A stretch of 64,000 nt of DNA from Mycolicibacter terrae (GTDB lineage: Bacteria; Actinomycetota; Actinomycetes; Mycobacteriales; Mycobacteriaceae), in NCBI RefSeq assembly GCF_010727125.1, contig NZ_AP022564.1, positions 1,984,001 to 2,048,000 of the forward strand, read 5' to 3'. Positions 48,100-60,863 of this stretch are shown one piece after another; position 1 is the stretch's first letter, and each line of letters opens with the position of its first letter. Under the pieces are notes generated by a model. The model saw nothing but the letters and a program-made list of their open reading frames with translations, did not search any database and had not been told where the DNA came from. The translations under genes and the position numbers were made by a program.

Positions 48100-48336
48100 A
48101 TGGCTACCGAACTACCGGATCTGCTCGGCGCCGGCGTCTACAACGTCCACAACGGCACGCTGATCGGCGACGCGGTCGATCCGGCACCGCCGACGATCGC
48201 CCAGTTGGGGTTGCGGCCGCCCCGGTTCTGCGCCGCTTGCGGCCGCAAGATGGCGGTGCAGGTCCGGCCGAACGGGTGGTGGGCGAAGTGTTCCCGGCAC
48301 GGGGTGGTGGACTCCGCGGAGCTGGCAGCCACCTAG
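48100..48336 (+). CDS. bsaP: biotin synthase auxiliary protein BsaP (Rv1590-like)
   Basis: A 78-residue protein. It starts [19 protein letters not shown] and carries [14 protein letters not shown]...WWAKCSRHG, a short CxxC...CxxH site suited to binding a metal or iron-sulfur cluster. Recent work on mycobacteria named this BioB neighbour BsaP, needed for BioB to rebuild its sacrificial cluster; that role is from the literature as I recall it. The gene starts 14 bases after bioB and its last stop base is the first base of the next start (TAGTG), so the three genes are coupled. Confidence 0.82.
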   Translation: MATELPDLLGAGVYNVHNGTLIGDAVDPAPPTIAQLGLRPPRFCAACGRKMAVQVRPNGWWAKCSRHGVVDSAELAAT

Positions 48337-48980
48337 TGGCGCGAGCACGGGAGGTCGGAGCGCCGCGGATCTCGCGGTTGGGTGCCATCGGGGCCATGGC
48401 AGCCGGCCTGGCCGCAGCCGGGCTGCCGATCGGTGCGCTGTGGGCGTGGATCGCCCCGCCGATCCACGGCGTAGTGGCGCTGACCCGCGGCGGTGAGCGG
48501 GTGCAGGCCTACCTCGGCAATGAACCCGATCATTTCTTCGTCGCACCGTTTCTGCTGCTGGGCATGCTGGGCGTGGTGGCGGTGGTGTCGGCCACGCTGG
48601 CCTGGCAGTGGCGGGCACATCGGGGCCCGGGCATGGTCGCCGGCCTGTCGGTGGGCCTGACCGCCGGCGCGACGCTGGCGGCGCTACTCGGCGCCGCGCT
48701 GGTGTCTCGCCGCTACGGCACCGTCGATGTGGACGGCGCGCCGGTCACTCCGGAGCACCGGGTGCACTACATCGCCGAGGGGCCGCCGGTGTTTTTCGGG
48801 CACACGCCGTTGCAGGTCGCGGCCACCTTGCTGTTGCCGGCGGCGACGGCGGCGCTGGTCTACGGTCTCTGCGCCACCTGGAGCACCCACGACGACCTGG
48901 GCGGCTACCCACCCGAGCCGGCCAGCCGATCGCCGATGCCGGCCGTTACAGCGGAAGGCGGCGCACCGCCGCACCGGTGA
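48336..48980 (+). CDS. DUF2567 membrane protein (Rv1591-like)
   Basis: A 214-residue protein with four hydrophobic segments: [60 protein letters not shown] and [20 protein letters not shown], with a periplasmic loop between the first and second ([20 protein letters not shown]). It fits DUF2567, a mycobacterial family without known function. GTG at 48336 overlaps the bsaP stop by one base, so it is in the bioB operon. Its end overlaps the convergent lipase gene by 35 bases. Confidence 0.8.
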   Translation: MARAREVGAPRISRLGAIGAMAAGLAAAGLPIGALWAWIAPPIHGVVALTRGGERVQAYLGNEPDHFFVAPFLLLGMLGVVAVVSATLAWQWRAHRGPGMVAGLSVGLTAGATLAALLGAALVSRRYGTVDVDGAPVTPEHRVHYIAEGPPVFFGHTPLQVAATLLLPAATAALVYGLCATWSTHDDLGGYPPEPASRSPMPAVTAEGGAPPHR

Positions 48981-50283
48981 TGACCCGCGCGGCCACCAGG
49001 CCCAGCCGAGCCAGGCCCAGGTATGTCTTGGGGTTCAACAGGGTCGGCCACTGGCTCTGCACCGCGCCGTCGGGCAGCGGCCGGTTGGCGAAGCGGTCAC
49101 GCAACCAGTCCAGCACCATCGGTGTGGAGAGCGGGTGCAGCAGGATGTGCTCGCTGAGCAGGTCGCGGTGATAGGTCAGCCGGGCACCACCGGTCGCGTA
49201 GACCTCGGCGAGCGTGTCGATGTCGTCGACGGAGATCACCTGGTCGTGGATGGCCTGCACCATCAGCACCGGAGGAGTCGGCACCGCGGTGCCCAGCCTG
49301 GTGTCGTCGAAGACGTGCTGCACGACGGGGTGCTCGATCAGCTCGTCCAGTGGCCTGTCGATGTAGGAGTCCAGGGAGCGGTGGCGCAGCCGCAGCACTG
49401 CCGCCGCGGTGGACGCCGACTCCAGCGAGTGCAGCAGCGCCCGGCCGCTGACGGTGGCGTGCTCCTCGATGACCTTGTCGAGTTCGGGATAGACCCGCGC
49501 CAGCGCGGCGATCATGATGGCCGGCAGCCCCGACCAGAACGATCCGTTCAACCGTTGCAGGGTGTTGCCGAGATCACCCACCGGTGAGCCGACCGCGACG
49601 CCGACGAGATTGAGTTCGGGGGCGTAGCCGCTGCTGACCTCGGCCGCCCAGGCGGTGGCCAGGCCACCGCCGGAGTAGCCCCACAGACCGACCGGATCGG
49701 CGGGGGAGAGCCGAAGGCCCTCAAAGCCCTGCGCGGCGCGTACTCCGTCGAGCACGTAGTAGCCCGGTTCGTAGGGCGCCCCCCAGTGCCCGTCGCGGCC
49801 CTCGTGGTCGGGGATCGACACGGCCCAGCCCTGCGCCAGAATCGCGGCGATCAGCACGAACTCGAGCTGGGTGAACGATCCGTGCGCCCGGGCCCGGCGG
49901 CGCAGCGCGTAGGAGGGGAAGCAGCGGCCGTCCACCGCATCGATCGCGCACTGATACGACACGATCGGACAGGGGCGGGTGCGGTCGCGGTCGCTGGGAA
50001 CCAGCACCGTCGTCACCGTCGCCTGCGGGGCGTTGTTGCGGTCGACGGTCCGGTACAACAGCTGGGTGGCGACCAGTTGTTGGGGGATCAGCCCCAAAAA
50101 GGCCAGCTCAACCTCGCGGGAGCGCAGCACGGTGCCCGCCACGGCGTGCTGGAAGCCGGCCGGCGGCTCATAGAACGGGTCCTCGGCCGGCTGCAGCGGC
50201 CGTTCGCCGGATCGCAGCGGCTGGTGGGGCGCTTGCCCGATCCACTCGACGGACGTTTCGCGGGCCAAGCTGTCCAGGTCCAT
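48946..50283 (-). CDS. secretory-lipase-family esterase (Rv1592c-like)
   Basis: A 445-residue alpha/beta hydrolase of the fungal-type secretory lipase (LIP) family. Landmarks are [10 protein letters not shown] near residue 35, [20 protein letters not shown], the nucleophile motif [20 protein letters not shown] near 208, [19 protein letters not shown] (Asp) and [15 protein letters not shown] (His). No signal peptide is present from ATG 50283. The M. tuberculosis homologue is linked to lipid use and isoniazid response, as I recall. It lies between the bioB operon and the NAD regulator, on the minus strand. Confidence 0.88.
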   Translation of the reverse strand: MDLDSLARETSVEWIGQAPHQPLRSGERPLQPAEDPFYEPPAGFQHAVAGTVLRSREVELAFLGLIPQQLVATQLLYRTVDRNNAPQATVTTVLVPSDRDRTRPCPIVSYQCAIDAVDGRCFPSYALRRRARAHGSFTQLEFVLIAAILAQGWAVSIPDHEGRDGHWGAPYEPGYYVLDGVRAAQGFEGLRLSPADPVGLWGYSGGGLATAWAAEVSSGYAPELNLVGVAVGSPVGDLGNTLQRLNGSFWSGLPAIMIAALARVYPELDKVIEEHATVSGRALLHSLESASTAAAVLRLRHRSLDSYIDRPLDELIEHPVVQHVFDDTRLGTAVPTPPVLMVQAIHDQVISVDDIDTLAEVYATGGARLTYHRDLLSEHILLHPLSTPMVLDWLRDRFANRPLPDGAVQSQWPTLLNPKTYLGLARLGLVAARVITGAAVRRLPL

Positions 50284-50326
50284 CCCGGCATTGTCGCTTA
50301 AGAGGGCGTTAAGATTCCAGTCCGAC

Positions 50327-51019
50327 TCACCCTGGCGGCCGCAACGCTGCGAATTCGTCGGTTACCCGCAGTTCGGCGTCGGTGAACCGGTACCGGGCGG
50401 CCGGCCGGCCTCCGCTGCGCCCGGAGCGGGCGGTGGTGCCGGTGCGGGTGATCACCCCGCGTCGGACCAGCACCCGCTGCAGATTGGTGGCATCGACCTG
50501 GTATCCGAGCACCACGCTGTAGATGTCACGAAGTGTTGAGAGCACGAATTCGGTTGGCGCCAAAGCGAACCCGATGTTCGTATAAGACATCTTGGCGACC
50601 AGCCGGCTGTGGGCATGCGACACCATGGTTGCGTGGTCGAACGCCATCGGGGGGAGATCGTCGACCGGGTGCCAGTGGGTGTCGTCCGGGAGTTCGGGGT
50701 CGGCCGGTGAGGGCACCAGGCCCAGAAATGTGGAGGCGATGGTGCGCACGCCCGGCACGCGGCCTGGGTCGGAGAACACAGCCAGTTGCTCAAGGTGGGC
50801 GATCTCACGCAGGTCCACCTTCTCGGCGAGCTGGCGGCGCGCCGAGGCTGTCACGTCCTCGTCGTTCCGCAACAGTCCACCCGGGAGCGACCAACGTCCG
50901 AGCTGGGGTTCTCGGGCGCGCTGCCAGAGCAGGACGTTGAGCCGGGGACGGCGCCGGTCGAGGCCGCCAACCTGGAAGACCGCGGTGAGGACCTCGTGCT
51001 CGGTGCTAGTATGAACCAT
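50327..51019 (-). CDS. nrtR: NrtR-type regulator of NAD synthesis (Nudix + winged helix; Rv1593c-like)
   Basis: A 230-residue regulator. The N-terminal Nudix-like domain has [15 protein letters not shown] followed by [11 protein letters not shown]: the Nudix box (GX5EX7REUXEEXGU) is partly lost, as REUXEE reads RQLAEK, so it probably binds ADP-ribose or NAD without cutting it well. The C-terminal half ([21 protein letters not shown]...) is the NrtR winged helix. ATG at 51019 directly abuts a perfect palindrome that also bears its -10 box, and nadABC reads away on the other strand. It therefore represses NAD de novo synthesis and itself. Confidence 0.88.
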   Translation of the reverse strand: MVHTSTEHEVLTAVFQVGGLDRRRPRLNVLLWQRAREPQLGRWSLPGGLLRNDEDVTASARRQLAEKVDLREIAHLEQLAVFSDPGRVPGVRTIASTFLGLVPSPADPELPDDTHWHPVDDLPPMAFDHATMVSHAHSRLVAKMSYTNIGFALAPTEFVLSTLRDIYSVVLGYQVDATNLQRVLVRRGVITRTGTTARSGRSGGRPAARYRFTDAELRVTDEFAALRPPG

Positions 51020-51042
51020 GTTTTCGATTGTAAGTCGAAAAC
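51020..51042. promoter_or_regulatory. NrtR operator in the nrtR-nadA promoter
   Basis: GTTTTCGA (51020-51027) and TCGAAAAC (51035-51042) are exact inverted repeats with a 7-base centre. The site begins at the base next to the nrtR start codon and lies 24 bases before nadA. On the minus strand TACAAT (51032-51027), seven bases before the nrtR ATG, is a near-consensus -10 inside the palindrome, so bound protein would directly cover it. Confidence 0.82.
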
Positions 51043-51065
51043 CTAATCCGCGAGAGGAGTCGCGC

Positions 51066-52118
51066 ATGACCACCCTCACCGACACCGATGTGCAGGCGGG
51101 CAGCCTGGCCGACCGCATCGTCAACTCGCCGGCCGGCTACAGCGGTGTCGAGCCCGACGAGGAATGGGTGGCCGAAATACTGCGGCTCAAAAAAGAACGC
51201 AACGCGACGATCCTGGCGCACAACTACCAACTGCCGCCGATCCAGGACATCGCCGACCACGTCGGGGACTCCCTGGGTCTGGCCCGCATCGCCGCCACCG
51301 CACCCGAGGACACCATCGTGTTCTGCGGGGTGCACTTCATGGCCGAGACCGCCAAGATCCTGTCCCCGGACAAGACGGTGTTGATCCCCGACGCCCGGGC
51401 GGGCTGCTCGCTGGCCGACTCGATCACCGCCGAGGACCTGCAGGCCTGGCGTGACGACCACCCCGGCGCGGCGGTGGTGTCCTACGTCAACACCACGGCG
51501 GCGGTCAAGGCGCTCACCGACTACTGCTGCACCTCATCGAACGCCGTGGACGTGGTCAACGCGATCGAGCCGGACCGGGAGGTGCTGTTTCTGCCCGACC
51601 AGTTCTTGGGCCAGCACGTCCAGCGGGTCACCGGACGCAAGAACATGCACATCTGGGCGGGTGAGTGCCACGTGCACGCGGCGATCAACGGTGACGAACT
51701 CGAGGAGAAGGCGCGGGCGAACCCCGACGCCGAGTTGTTCGTGCACCCGGAGTGCGGGTGTGCGACGTCGGCGCTGTACCTGGTCGGCGAGGGCCATTTC
51801 CCCGAGGAGCGGGTCAAGATCCTGTCCACCGGGGGGATGCTGGAGGAGGCTCGCCGCACCCAGGCCCGAAAGGTGCTGGTGGCCACCGAGATCGGCATGA
51901 TCTACCAGCTGCAGAAGGCGGCGCCGCAGGTCGACTTCGAGGCGGTCAACTCCAAGGCGGCCTGCAAGTACATGAAGATGATCACTCCGGCGGCCCTGCT
52001 GCGCAGCCTGACCGAAGGCGCCGACGAGATCCACGTCGACCCCGAGACCGCGCGCCTGGCGGCGCGCAGTGTGCAGCGGATGGTCTCGATCGGACACTCC
52101 GCCCCGGTCAGCAAGTGA
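51066..52118 (+). CDS. nadA: quinolinate synthase A
   Basis: A 350-residue [4Fe-4S] enzyme that condenses iminoaspartate with dihydroxyacetone phosphate to quinolinate. The sequence shows [36 protein letters not shown] (first cluster Cys), [13 protein letters not shown] (second) and [21 protein letters not shown] (third). ATG at 51066 follows GAGAGGAG (51052-51059); an earlier ATG at 51018 lies on the operator and overlaps the nrtR start, so it is rejected. nadB overlaps the stop by four bases. Confidence 0.96.
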   Translation: MTTLTDTDVQAGSLADRIVNSPAGYSGVEPDEEWVAEILRLKKERNATILAHNYQLPPIQDIADHVGDSLGLARIAATAPEDTIVFCGVHFMAETAKILSPDKTVLIPDARAGCSLADSITAEDLQAWRDDHPGAAVVSYVNTTAAVKALTDYCCTSSNAVDVVNAIEPDREVLFLPDQFLGQHVQRVTGRKNMHIWAGECHVHAAINGDELEEKARANPDAELFVHPECGCATSALYLVGEGHFPEERVKILSTGGMLEEARRTQARKVLVATEIGMIYQLQKAAPQVDFEAVNSKAACKYMKMITPAALLRSLTEGADEIHVDPETARLAARSVQRMVSIGHSAPVSK

Positions 52119-53692
52119 CCGGTGGTCCCGGCTGGCAGCAGCGGGCCGACGTCGTCGTCATCGGCACGGGGGTCGGCGGGTTGGCCGCGGCCCGTGCCGC
52201 ACGGCGCGCCGGCCGGGACGTGGTGGTGCTCAGTAAGGCCGACACCGGCTACGGGGCGACCGCGACGCATTACGCCCAGGGCGGGATCGCGGTGGTGCTG
52301 CCGGGCACCGACGACTCGGTGGAAACCCACGTCGCCGACACGCTGGCCGCCGGCGGCGGATTGTGCGACGCCGACGCGGTGACCTCGATCGTGGCCGACG
52401 GCTATCGCGCGATCGCCGAATTAGCCGGTGCCGGTGCACAATTCGACCGCGATCCGGATGGGACTTGGGCGCTCACCCGCGAGGGCGGGCACTCGCGGCG
52501 CCGCATCATCCATGCCGGCGGGGACGCCACCGGAGCCGAGGTGCAGCGCGCGTTGGATCACGCCGCGGCCGGCCTGGACATCCGTAGCGGCCAGGTGGTG
52601 CTGCAGATCCTGCGTGACACCGACACGGTCACCGGTGTGCTGGTGGCCAACGCCGACGGGATCGGGGTGATCCACGCCCCGTCGGTGGTGCTGGCAACCG
52701 GCGGTCTGGGCCAGCTGTACCGGGCGACCACCAATCCCGGCGGCGCGACCGGCGACGGGGTGGCGCTGGCGCTGCGGGCCGGGGTGGCGGTCAGCGACCT
52801 GGAATTCATCCAGTTCCACCCGACCATGCTGTTCGCCGCCGAAGGCGTCGGTGGGCGCCGCCCGCTGGTCACCGAGGCGGTGCGCGGCGAGGGCGCGATG
52901 CTGATCGACTCCCGGGGCGCCTCGGTCACCGCGGGGGTGCACCCGATGGGTGACCTGGCGCCGCGCGACGTGGTGGCCGGCGCGATCGACGCCAGGCTGC
53001 GGGAGACCGGAGACGCCTGCGTCTACCTGGACGCCCGCGGGATCGCCGGCTTCAAGGGCCGGTTTCCGACCGTCACCGCGGCCTGCCGGGCCGCCGGCAT
53101 CGACCCGGTGCGCCAACCGATCCCGGTGGTCCCGGGCGCGCACTACAGCTGCGGCGGCGTCGTCACCGACACCTATGGCCGCACCGAACTGCCCGGCCTG
53201 TTCGCCGCCGGCGAGGTGGGCCGCACCGGCATGCACGGCGCCAACCGGCTGGCCTCCAACAGCCTGCTGGAGGGCTTGGTGGTGGGCGACCGGGCCGGAG
53301 CGGCGGCGGCCGCGCATGCCGCGTCGGCCGGAGGCGTGCAGGCCGGCGCCCCCGAGCGGGGCGGGCACGCCGTGCTGGACCGGCAGACCCTGCAGCAGGC
53401 GATGTCGCGCGATGCCTCGGTGGTCCGCGACGCGCACGGGCTGCAGCGGCTGACCGAGCTGTTGTCGAGTGCCGAGGAGCGCATGATCAGCGACCGGGCC
53501 GGCGCCGAGGATGCCGCGTTGACGCTGGCGGCGCGGGTGGTCGCCGGGGCGGCGCTGGCACGTACCGAGAGCCGGGGTTGCCACCACCGGGCCGAGTTCT
53601 CCGGCGCCGACCCCGGTCAGGCCCGCAGCACCACGGTCCGGCTGCGCGACAGCGCGGTGGCGCTGGAGGTGCCGGCGGGGGTGGCCTCATGA
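52115..53692 (+). CDS. nadB: L-aspartate oxidase
   Basis: A 525-residue FAD enzyme oxidising aspartate to iminoaspartate for NadA. Dinucleotide motif [20 protein letters not shown] is at the N-terminus. Substrate-binding blocks are [44 protein letters not shown] and [34 protein letters not shown] closes the FAD site, and the C-terminal helical domain follows. GTG at 52115 overlaps the nadA stop (GTGA). The nadC start overlaps its stop (ATGA). Confidence 0.96.
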   Translation: MTGGPGWQQRADVVVIGTGVGGLAAARAARRAGRDVVVLSKADTGYGATATHYAQGGIAVVLPGTDDSVETHVADTLAAGGGLCDADAVTSIVADGYRAIAELAGAGAQFDRDPDGTWALTREGGHSRRRIIHAGGDATGAEVQRALDHAAAGLDIRSGQVVLQILRDTDTVTGVLVANADGIGVIHAPSVVLATGGLGQLYRATTNPGGATGDGVALALRAGVAVSDLEFIQFHPTMLFAAEGVGGRRPLVTEAVRGEGAMLIDSRGASVTAGVHPMGDLAPRDVVAGAIDARLRETGDACVYLDARGIAGFKGRFPTVTAACRAAGIDPVRQPIPVVPGAHYSCGGVVTDTYGRTELPGLFAAGEVGRTGMHGANRLASNSLLEGLVVGDRAGAAAAAHAASAGGVQAGAPERGGHAVLDRQTLQQAMSRDASVVRDAHGLQRLTELLSSAEERMISDRAGAEDAALTLAARVVAGAALARTESRGCHHRAEFSGADPGQARSTTVRLRDSAVALEVPAGVAS

Positions 53693-54558
53693 CCAGCTCG
53701 ATGACCCTGTCGGAGACCGAACTCGACGAGGCGCGCGCGGTCATCGCCCGGGCGCTCGACGAGGACCTGCGCTACGGACCCGATGTCACCACCGCGGCGA
53801 CGGTACCGGCGGATACGGTGACCGAGGCGGCGCTGGTGCCCCGGGTGGCCGGCGTGATCGCCGGGGTCGATATCGCCCTGCTGGTGCTCGACGAGGTACT
53901 CGGGCGCGAGGCATACCGGGTGCTGGACCGGGTGGCCGACGGAACACGGCTGGAGGCGGGCAGGCCGGTGCTGAGCCTGCGGGCCGATACCCGCGGCCTG
54001 CTGACCGCCGAGCGCACCATGCTCAACCTGGTCTGCCACCTGTCCGGGATCGCCACCGCCACCGCGGCCTGGGTGGATGCGGTGGACGGCACGCCGACGC
54101 GGATTCGTGACACCCGAAAAACCTTGCCGGGACTACGGGTGCTGCAGAAGTACGCGGTGCGGGTCGGCGGCGGGGTGAATCACCGGATGGGGCTGGGTGA
54201 CGCCGCGCTGATCAAGGACAACCACGTCGCCGCCGCGGGATCGGTGGCCGCGGCGTTGCGCGCGGTCCGTGCGGCCGCTCCCGACGTGCCCTGCGAAGTC
54301 GAGGTCGATTCGCTCGAGCAGTTCGACGAAGTACTGGCCGAGGGGCCCGAACTGGTGCTGTTGGACAACTTCGAGGTCTGGCAGACCCAGATCGCCGCAC
54401 AGCGCCGCGACTCCCGGGCGCCCGGTGTGCTGCTGGAGTCCTCCGGCGGCCTGACCCTCGACAGCGCCGCCGCCTACGCCGCCACCGGTGTCGACTATCT
54501 GGCCGTGGGCGCCCTCACCCATTCGGTGCAGGTGCTCGACATCGGCCTGGACATGTAG
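53689..54558 (+). CDS. nadC: nicotinate-nucleotide pyrophosphorylase (quinolinate phosphoribosyltransferase)
   Basis: A 289-residue enzyme that turns quinolinate and PRPP into nicotinate mononucleotide, completing the three-gene NAD de novo unit. Landmarks are EDLRYGPDVTTAATVPADT, TAERTMLNLVCHLSGIAT, IRDTRKTLPGLRVLQKYAVR, HRMGLGDAALIKDNH, EVEVDSLEQFDE and LLDNF, with LESSGGLTLDSAAAYAATGV at the phosphate site. ATG at 53689 overlaps nadB by four bases. The convergent F420-type gene begins 19 bases past its stop. Confidence 0.96.
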   Translation: MTSSMTLSETELDEARAVIARALDEDLRYGPDVTTAATVPADTVTEAALVPRVAGVIAGVDIALLVLDEVLGREAYRVLDRVADGTRLEAGRPVLSLRADTRGLLTAERTMLNLVCHLSGIATATAAWVDAVDGTPTRIRDTRKTLPGLRVLQKYAVRVGGGVNHRMGLGDAALIKDNHVAAAGSVAAALRAVRAAAPDVPCEVEVDSLEQFDEVLAEGPELVLLDNFEVWQTQIAAQRRDSRAPGVLLESSGGLTLDSAAAYAATGVDYLAVGALTHSVQVLDIGLDM

Positions 54559-54577
54559 GACCCAAGCCTGTTGCGGC

Positions 54578-54988
54578 TCAGGCGATGTCGCTGACCAGTA
54601 CCGCCACCCTGCGGTTCTGCAGCCGCACCGCCAACGGCAGGGTTTTGTCCGCCGCGCCGGCCGGCACGATCCGCGGGTTGGTGAGGTGCACCTCGCGGCG
54701 GAACAGTCGCACGTCGGCCTCCCCGGCGGCCAGCACGTTCTTGACCCAATCGGCCTTGCCGTGCCCAAGCGCGATCGCCAGCACGTCGCCCTTGCGGTAG
54801 GTCGTCACCACCGTCTCATAGGTCTTTCCGGACTTGCGGCCCCGATGCTTGATCACCGAGGTGCCCGGAAGGAACCGGGAAAACGGCTTGACCACCGGGT
54901 TCATGTACTTGATCTGCAGCCGATCCAGCCACGGCGGGAAAACCACCGGCAGCTGGGACGTGTTATCGGCACCGTTGTCGACCGCCAT
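54578..54988 (-). CDS. deazaflavin-dependent oxidoreductase-like protein (Rv1598c-like), first of pair
   Basis: A 136-residue protein of the F420H2-dependent quinone reductase/nitroreductase family. Marks are PGTSVIKHRGRKSGKTYETV, the F420-phosphate-binding type RGRKSGK, ALGHGKADWVKNVLAAGEAD, and VHLTNPRIVPAG. It lacks the N-terminal hydrophobic helix of Ddn. The next gene upstream on the same strand is a clear paralogue with a 24-base gap. Its acceptor is unknown. Confidence 0.85.
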   Translation of the reverse strand: MAVDNGADNTSQLPVVFPPWLDRLQIKYMNPVVKPFSRFLPGTSVIKHRGRKSGKTYETVVTTYRKGDVLAIALGHGKADWVKNVLAAGEADVRLFRREVHLTNPRIVPAGAADKTLPLAVRLQNRRVAVLVSDIA

Positions 54989-55012
54989 TGCGACTCCGTT
55001 TCTCGTGGTGTT

Positions 55013-55417
55013 TCAGGTGATGTCCGCGACCAGTATCCCGACCCACCTGGAGCCCACCCGGGCGATCCACGGCAGGCCGCTGGTGTCGCCGCCGATCGGC
55101 ACGATCCGCGGGTTGGTGACGTGGACGTCGCGCCGGAACAGGTGCACGTCGGCCTCCCCGGCGGCGAGCACGTTCTTGACCCAGTCGGCCTTGCCGTGAC
55201 CGAGCATCACCGCCAGCCGCGGGCCCTTGCGGAACGCGCGCACCACGGTGCGGTACCGAGTGCCGGACTTGCGGCCCCGATGGTCGATCACCGCGAAGGT
55301 GGGGAGGTGGAATCGTTTGACTATCGGGCTTTCAATCGTGCGCTGCAGGTAGTCCAGCCAGTCCGGGAAGATGTAGGGCACGCCGGGCACGCTCTTGGGG
55401 TGGTCCTTGGTGGGCAT
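55013..55417 (-). CDS. deazaflavin-dependent oxidoreductase-like protein, second of pair
   Basis: A 134-residue paralogue of the adjacent gene, sharing VIDHRGRKSGTRYRTVV, LGHGKADWVKNVLAAGEADV and LFRRDVHVTNPRIVPIG almost word for word. The open frame continues upstream into the hisD region, but ATG at 55417 gives a protein aligned with its neighbour. The conserved central block and divergent ends suggest a fairly old tandem duplication with retained cofactor site. It is divergent from hisD across 153 bases. Confidence 0.83.
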   Translation of the reverse strand: MPTKDHPKSVPGVPYIFPDWLDYLQRTIESPIVKRFHLPTFAVIDHRGRKSGTRYRTVVRAFRKGPRLAVMLGHGKADWVKNVLAAGEADVHLFRRDVHVTNPRIVPIGGDTSGLPWIARVGSRWVGILVADIT

Positions 55418-55570
55418 GCCGGCGGCTCCGTTCGCGAGATCACAGCTGTGCCCCCACCCTAGCGGTGAGCCCGCGACCCGCAGCCGGTCGTGCCCGCACC
55501 GCCCCTCGCGATGCCGCATCGGGCGGGTCTGGCCGAGCGCGGCAATATTGACTTGGACCGCTCTGGGACA
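55418..55570. promoter_or_regulatory. divergent promoter region of the his operon
   Basis: This 153-base gap holds the promoters for hisD and for the F420-type pair. CAATAT (55543-55548) is a possible -10 and TTGACT (55548-55553) a perfect -35-like hexamer, but TTGACT has no good -10 at 17 bases. No leader peptide rich in histidine codons and no T-box core was seen, so his control is not visible here. Confidence 0.3.
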
Positions 55571-58047
<2,477 letters not shown>

Positions 58048-58055
58048 GGAGCACA

Positions 58056-58664
58056 ATGACTCGCCGCGCCCGGGTGGAACGCACCACCCGCGAATCTCAG
58101 ATCACGGTCGAACTCGACCTGGACGGCACCGGGATCGTCGACATCGACACCGGGGTGCCGTTCTACGACCACATGCTGACCGCGCTGGGCAGTCACGCCA
58201 GCTTCGACCTGATGGTGCGCGCCGAAGGCGACGTCGAGATCGAAGCGCACCACACCGTGGAGGACACCGCGATTGTGCTCGGCCAGGCCCTGGACCGGGC
58301 CCTCGGCGACAAGAAGGGCATCCGCCGCTTCGGTGATGCGTTCATCCCGATGGACGAAACGTTGGCGCACGCCGCCGTCGACGTGTCCGGGCGGCCGTAC
58401 TGTGTGCACACCGGCGAGCCGGATCACTTGGCGCACACCACCATTGCCGGATCGCAGGTGCCGTACCACACCGTCATCAACCGCCACGTGTTCGAGACGC
58501 TGGCATCCAATGCCCGCATCGCGCTGCACGTGCGGGTGCTCTACGGGCGCGACCCGCACCACATCACCGAGGCCCAGTACAAGGCGGTCGCCCGTGCACT
58601 GCGCCAGGCGGTGGAGCCCGATCCGCGGGTGACCGGCGTCCCGTCCACCAAAGGCGCCCTGTGA
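58056..58664 (+). CDS. hisB: imidazoleglycerol-phosphate dehydratase
   Basis: A 202-residue manganese enzyme (single-function type) removing water from imidazole-glycerol phosphate. The metal-ligand motifs are [49 protein letters not shown] and [16 protein letters not shown]...[14 protein letters not shown]. Two starts compete: ATG at 58044 overlapping the hisC stop, and ATG at 58056, which has GAGGAG at the right distance and fits the family N-terminus better. The later one is chosen. Confidence 0.95.
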   Translation: MTRRARVERTTRESQITVELDLDGTGIVDIDTGVPFYDHMLTALGSHASFDLMVRAEGDVEIEAHHTVEDTAIVLGQALDRALGDKKGIRRFGDAFIPMDETLAHAAVDVSGRPYCVHTGEPDHLAHTTIAGSQVPYHTVINRHVFETLASNARIALHVRVLYGRDPHHITEAQYKAVARALRQAVEPDPRVTGVPSTKGAL

Positions 58665-59290
58665 GCAGGTCTGCCAAACCCGCTGTGGTGATCCTGGACT
58701 ACGGCTCCGGCAACCTGCGCTCCGCCCAGCGCGCCCTGCAGCGGACCGGTGCCGCAGTCGAGGTGACCTCTGACGCCGCCGCCGCGGCTGCCGCCGATGG
58801 CCTGGTGGTGCCGGGCGTCGGGGCGTTCGCGGCCTGCATGGCCGGGCTGCGCAAGGTGCAGGGGGAGAAGATCATCGCCGACCGGGTGGCGGCCGGGCGC
58901 CCGGTGCTGGGGGTCTGCGTCGGGATGCAGATCCTGTTCGCCCGCGGTGTGGAGTTCGGAGTGGAGACGGCCGGCTGCGGGCAGTGGCCGGGCGCGGTCA
59001 CCCGGCTCGACGCCCCGGTGATCCCGCACATGGGCTGGAACGTCGTCGACGCGGCCCCCGGCAGCACGCTGTTCGCCGGGTTGGACGCCGACACCAGGTT
59101 CTACTTCGTGCACTCCTACGCCGCGCAGCGCTGGGAGGGCCGTCCGGAGGCTTTGGTGACGCGGGCGACCCATCAGGTACCGTTCCTGGCGGCTGTCGAG
59201 GACGGGCCGTTGGCCGCCACCCAGTTTCACCCCGAAAAGAGCGGGGATGCCGGGGCGACACTACTGAGCAACTGGGTGGAGGCACTGTGA
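58661..59290 (+). CDS. hisH: imidazole glycerol phosphate synthase, glutaminase subunit
   Basis: A 209-residue class I glutamine amidotransferase. The oxyanion strand is GVGAF, the nucleophile is in [14 protein letters not shown], and the His-Glu pair is in [13 protein letters not shown]. It feeds ammonia to HisF, encoded four genes later. GTG at 58661 overlaps the hisB stop by four bases, and hisA overlaps its stop in the same way. Confidence 0.96.
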   Translation: MSRSAKPAVVILDYGSGNLRSAQRALQRTGAAVEVTSDAAAAAAADGLVVPGVGAFAACMAGLRKVQGEKIIADRVAAGRPVLGVCVGMQILFARGVEFGVETAGCGQWPGAVTRLDAPVIPHMGWNVVDAAPGSTLFAGLDADTRFYFVHSYAAQRWEGRPEALVTRATHQVPFLAAVEDGPLAATQFHPEKSGDAGATLLSNWVEAL

Positions 59291-60039
59291 GTACATCGTT
59301 GGTCTTGCTGCCCGCCGTTGACGTGGTCGACGGGCGCGCGGTGCGACTGGTGCAGGGCAAGGCCGGCAGCGAGACCGAGTACGGCTCGGCGCTGGAGGCC
59401 GCGCTGGGCTGGCAGCGTGACGGCGCGGAGTGGATCCACCTCGTCGACTTGGATGCCGCCTTCGGCCGCGGCTCGAACCGCGAACTGCTCGCCGATGTGG
59501 TTGGCCGCCTTGACGTGAAGGTCGAACTGTCCGGCGGTATCCGCGACGACGACTCGCTGGCGGCGGCGCTGGCCACCGGCTGCACCCGGGTGAACCTGGG
59601 CACCGCGGCTTTGGAGAACCCGCAGTGGTGTGCCCGGGCGATCGCCGACCACGGTGACCGGATCGCGGTCGGCCTGGACGTGCAGCTCGACGCAAGCGGC
59701 CCGGCCGGCTCCTATCGACTGCGGGGACGAGGCTGGGAGACCGACGGCGGTGAACTGTGGCCGGTGCTGGAACGTCTTGACCGCGAAGGGTGTTCCCGTT
59801 TCGTTGTCACCGATGTGACCAAGGATGGCACCTTGGGCGGGCCCAACCTCGAGCTGCTCGGCGAGGTCGCCGATCGCACCGAGGCGCCGGTGATCGCCTC
59901 CGGCGGGGTGTCCAGCCTCGATGATCTGCGGGCCATCGCCACGCTGGTGGACCGTGGCGTCGAGGGCGCGATCGTCGGCAAAGCGCTCTACGCGGGGCGG
60001 TTCACCCTGCCCGAGGCGCTGACCGCGGTGCAGGGCTAG
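59287..60039 (+). CDS. priA: phosphoribosyl isomerase PriA (HisA/TrpF)
   Basis: A 250-residue TIM barrel. [19 protein letters not shown] supplies the first catalytic Asp; [29 protein letters not shown] and [20 protein letters not shown] (second Asp) follow. In mycobacteria this protein serves both histidine (HisA) and tryptophan (TrpF) synthesis; that dual role is known for the family, and Arg of GRGSN is one of the residues involved. No trpF is in the window. The start is GTG at 59287 over the hisH stop. Confidence 0.94.
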   Translation: MSTSLVLLPAVDVVDGRAVRLVQGKAGSETEYGSALEAALGWQRDGAEWIHLVDLDAAFGRGSNRELLADVVGRLDVKVELSGGIRDDDSLAAALATGCTRVNLGTAALENPQWCARAIADHGDRIAVGLDVQLDASGPAGSYRLRGRGWETDGGELWPVLERLDREGCSRFVVTDVTKDGTLGGPNLELLGEVADRTEAPVIASGGVSSLDDLRAIATLVDRGVEGAIVGKALYAGRFTLPEALTAVQG

Positions 60040-60047
60040 GCGCGCAC

Positions 60048-60863
60048 GTGGCGCTGGACACCGCGGACCTGGACGCTCTGGTCGCCGAGGCGTCGAAAAT
60101 CCTGGATGCCGCGGCGCAGCCCTTCCTCGACGGCCACCGCGCCGGTTCAGCGGTTCGCAAGGGCAGCAACGATTTCGCGACCGAGGTCGACCTGGCTCTG
60201 GAACGCCAGATCACCGACGGCCTGGTATCGGCCACCGGAATCGGCGTGCACGGCGAGGAGTTCGGCGGACCACCGATCGACTCGCCGCTGGTGTGGGTGC
60301 TGGATCCGATCGACGGCACGTTCAATTACGCCGCCGGGTCCCCGATGGCAGCGATCCTGTTGGGCCTGCTGCGCGACGGTGAGCCGGTGGCCGGGCTGAC
60401 CTGGCTGCCGTTCACCGACCAGCGCTACACCGCCGTGTCGGGCGGCCCGCTGCTGCGCAACGGGGTGGCGCAGCCGGCGCTGAATCCGACGGAGCTGTCG
60501 GAGTCCCTGGTCGGCATCGGCACGTTCAACGTCGAGTGGCGGGGGCGTTTCCCGGGCCGCTATCGGCTCGCGGTGCTGCAGGGCCTGAGCCGGGTGACCT
60601 CGCGGCCGCGGATGCACGGCGCTACCGGAATCGACCTGGCCTACGTCGCCGACGGTGTCCTCGGCGGGGCGCTCAGTTTCGGCGACCACATCTGGGACCA
60701 CGCCGCCGGTGTGGCGATGGTGCGCGCGGCCGGCGGGATCGTCACCGACCTGGCCGGCGCGCCGTGGACGTGGCAGTCGCGTTCGGCCCTGGCGGCCGCA
60801 CCGGGAGTGCACGGCGAGATCCTCGAGATTCTGACCACGGCCGGCGCACCGGAGGACTACTGA
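60048..60863 (+). CDS. impA: inositol-monophosphatase-family phosphatase (ImpA, Rv1604-like)
   Basis: A 271-residue magnesium phosphatase. Metal-ligand motifs are GVHGEEFGG (Glu), [18 protein letters not shown] and [17 protein letters not shown] (Asp). The fold covers inositol phosphatases and the HisN type of histidinol-phosphate phosphatase. Since the operon lacks another histidinol-phosphatase gene, a HisN-like role is possible, but M. tuberculosis has its HisN elsewhere (Rv3137), so the actual substrate is open. It starts 8 bases after priA and overlaps hisF by one base (TGATG). Confidence 0.9.
   Translation: MALDTADLDALVAEASKILDAAAQPFLDGHRAGSAVRKGSNDFATEVDLALERQITDGLVSATGIGVHGEEFGGPPIDSPLVWVLDPIDGTFNYAAGSPMAAILLGLLRDGEPVAGLTWLPFTDQRYTAVSGGPLLRNGVAQPALNPTELSESLVGIGTFNVEWRGRFPGRYRLAVLQGLSRVTSRPRMHGATGIDLAYVADGVLGGALSFGDHIWDHAAGVAMVRAAGGIVTDLAGAPWTWQSRSALAAAPGVHGEILEILTTAGAPEDY

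Noticed and set aside
51018..51065. Earlier ATG for nadA
   Set aside because: It sits on the NrtR palindrome and overlaps the nrtR start codon; ATG 51066 has a good ribosome site and the family N-terminus.
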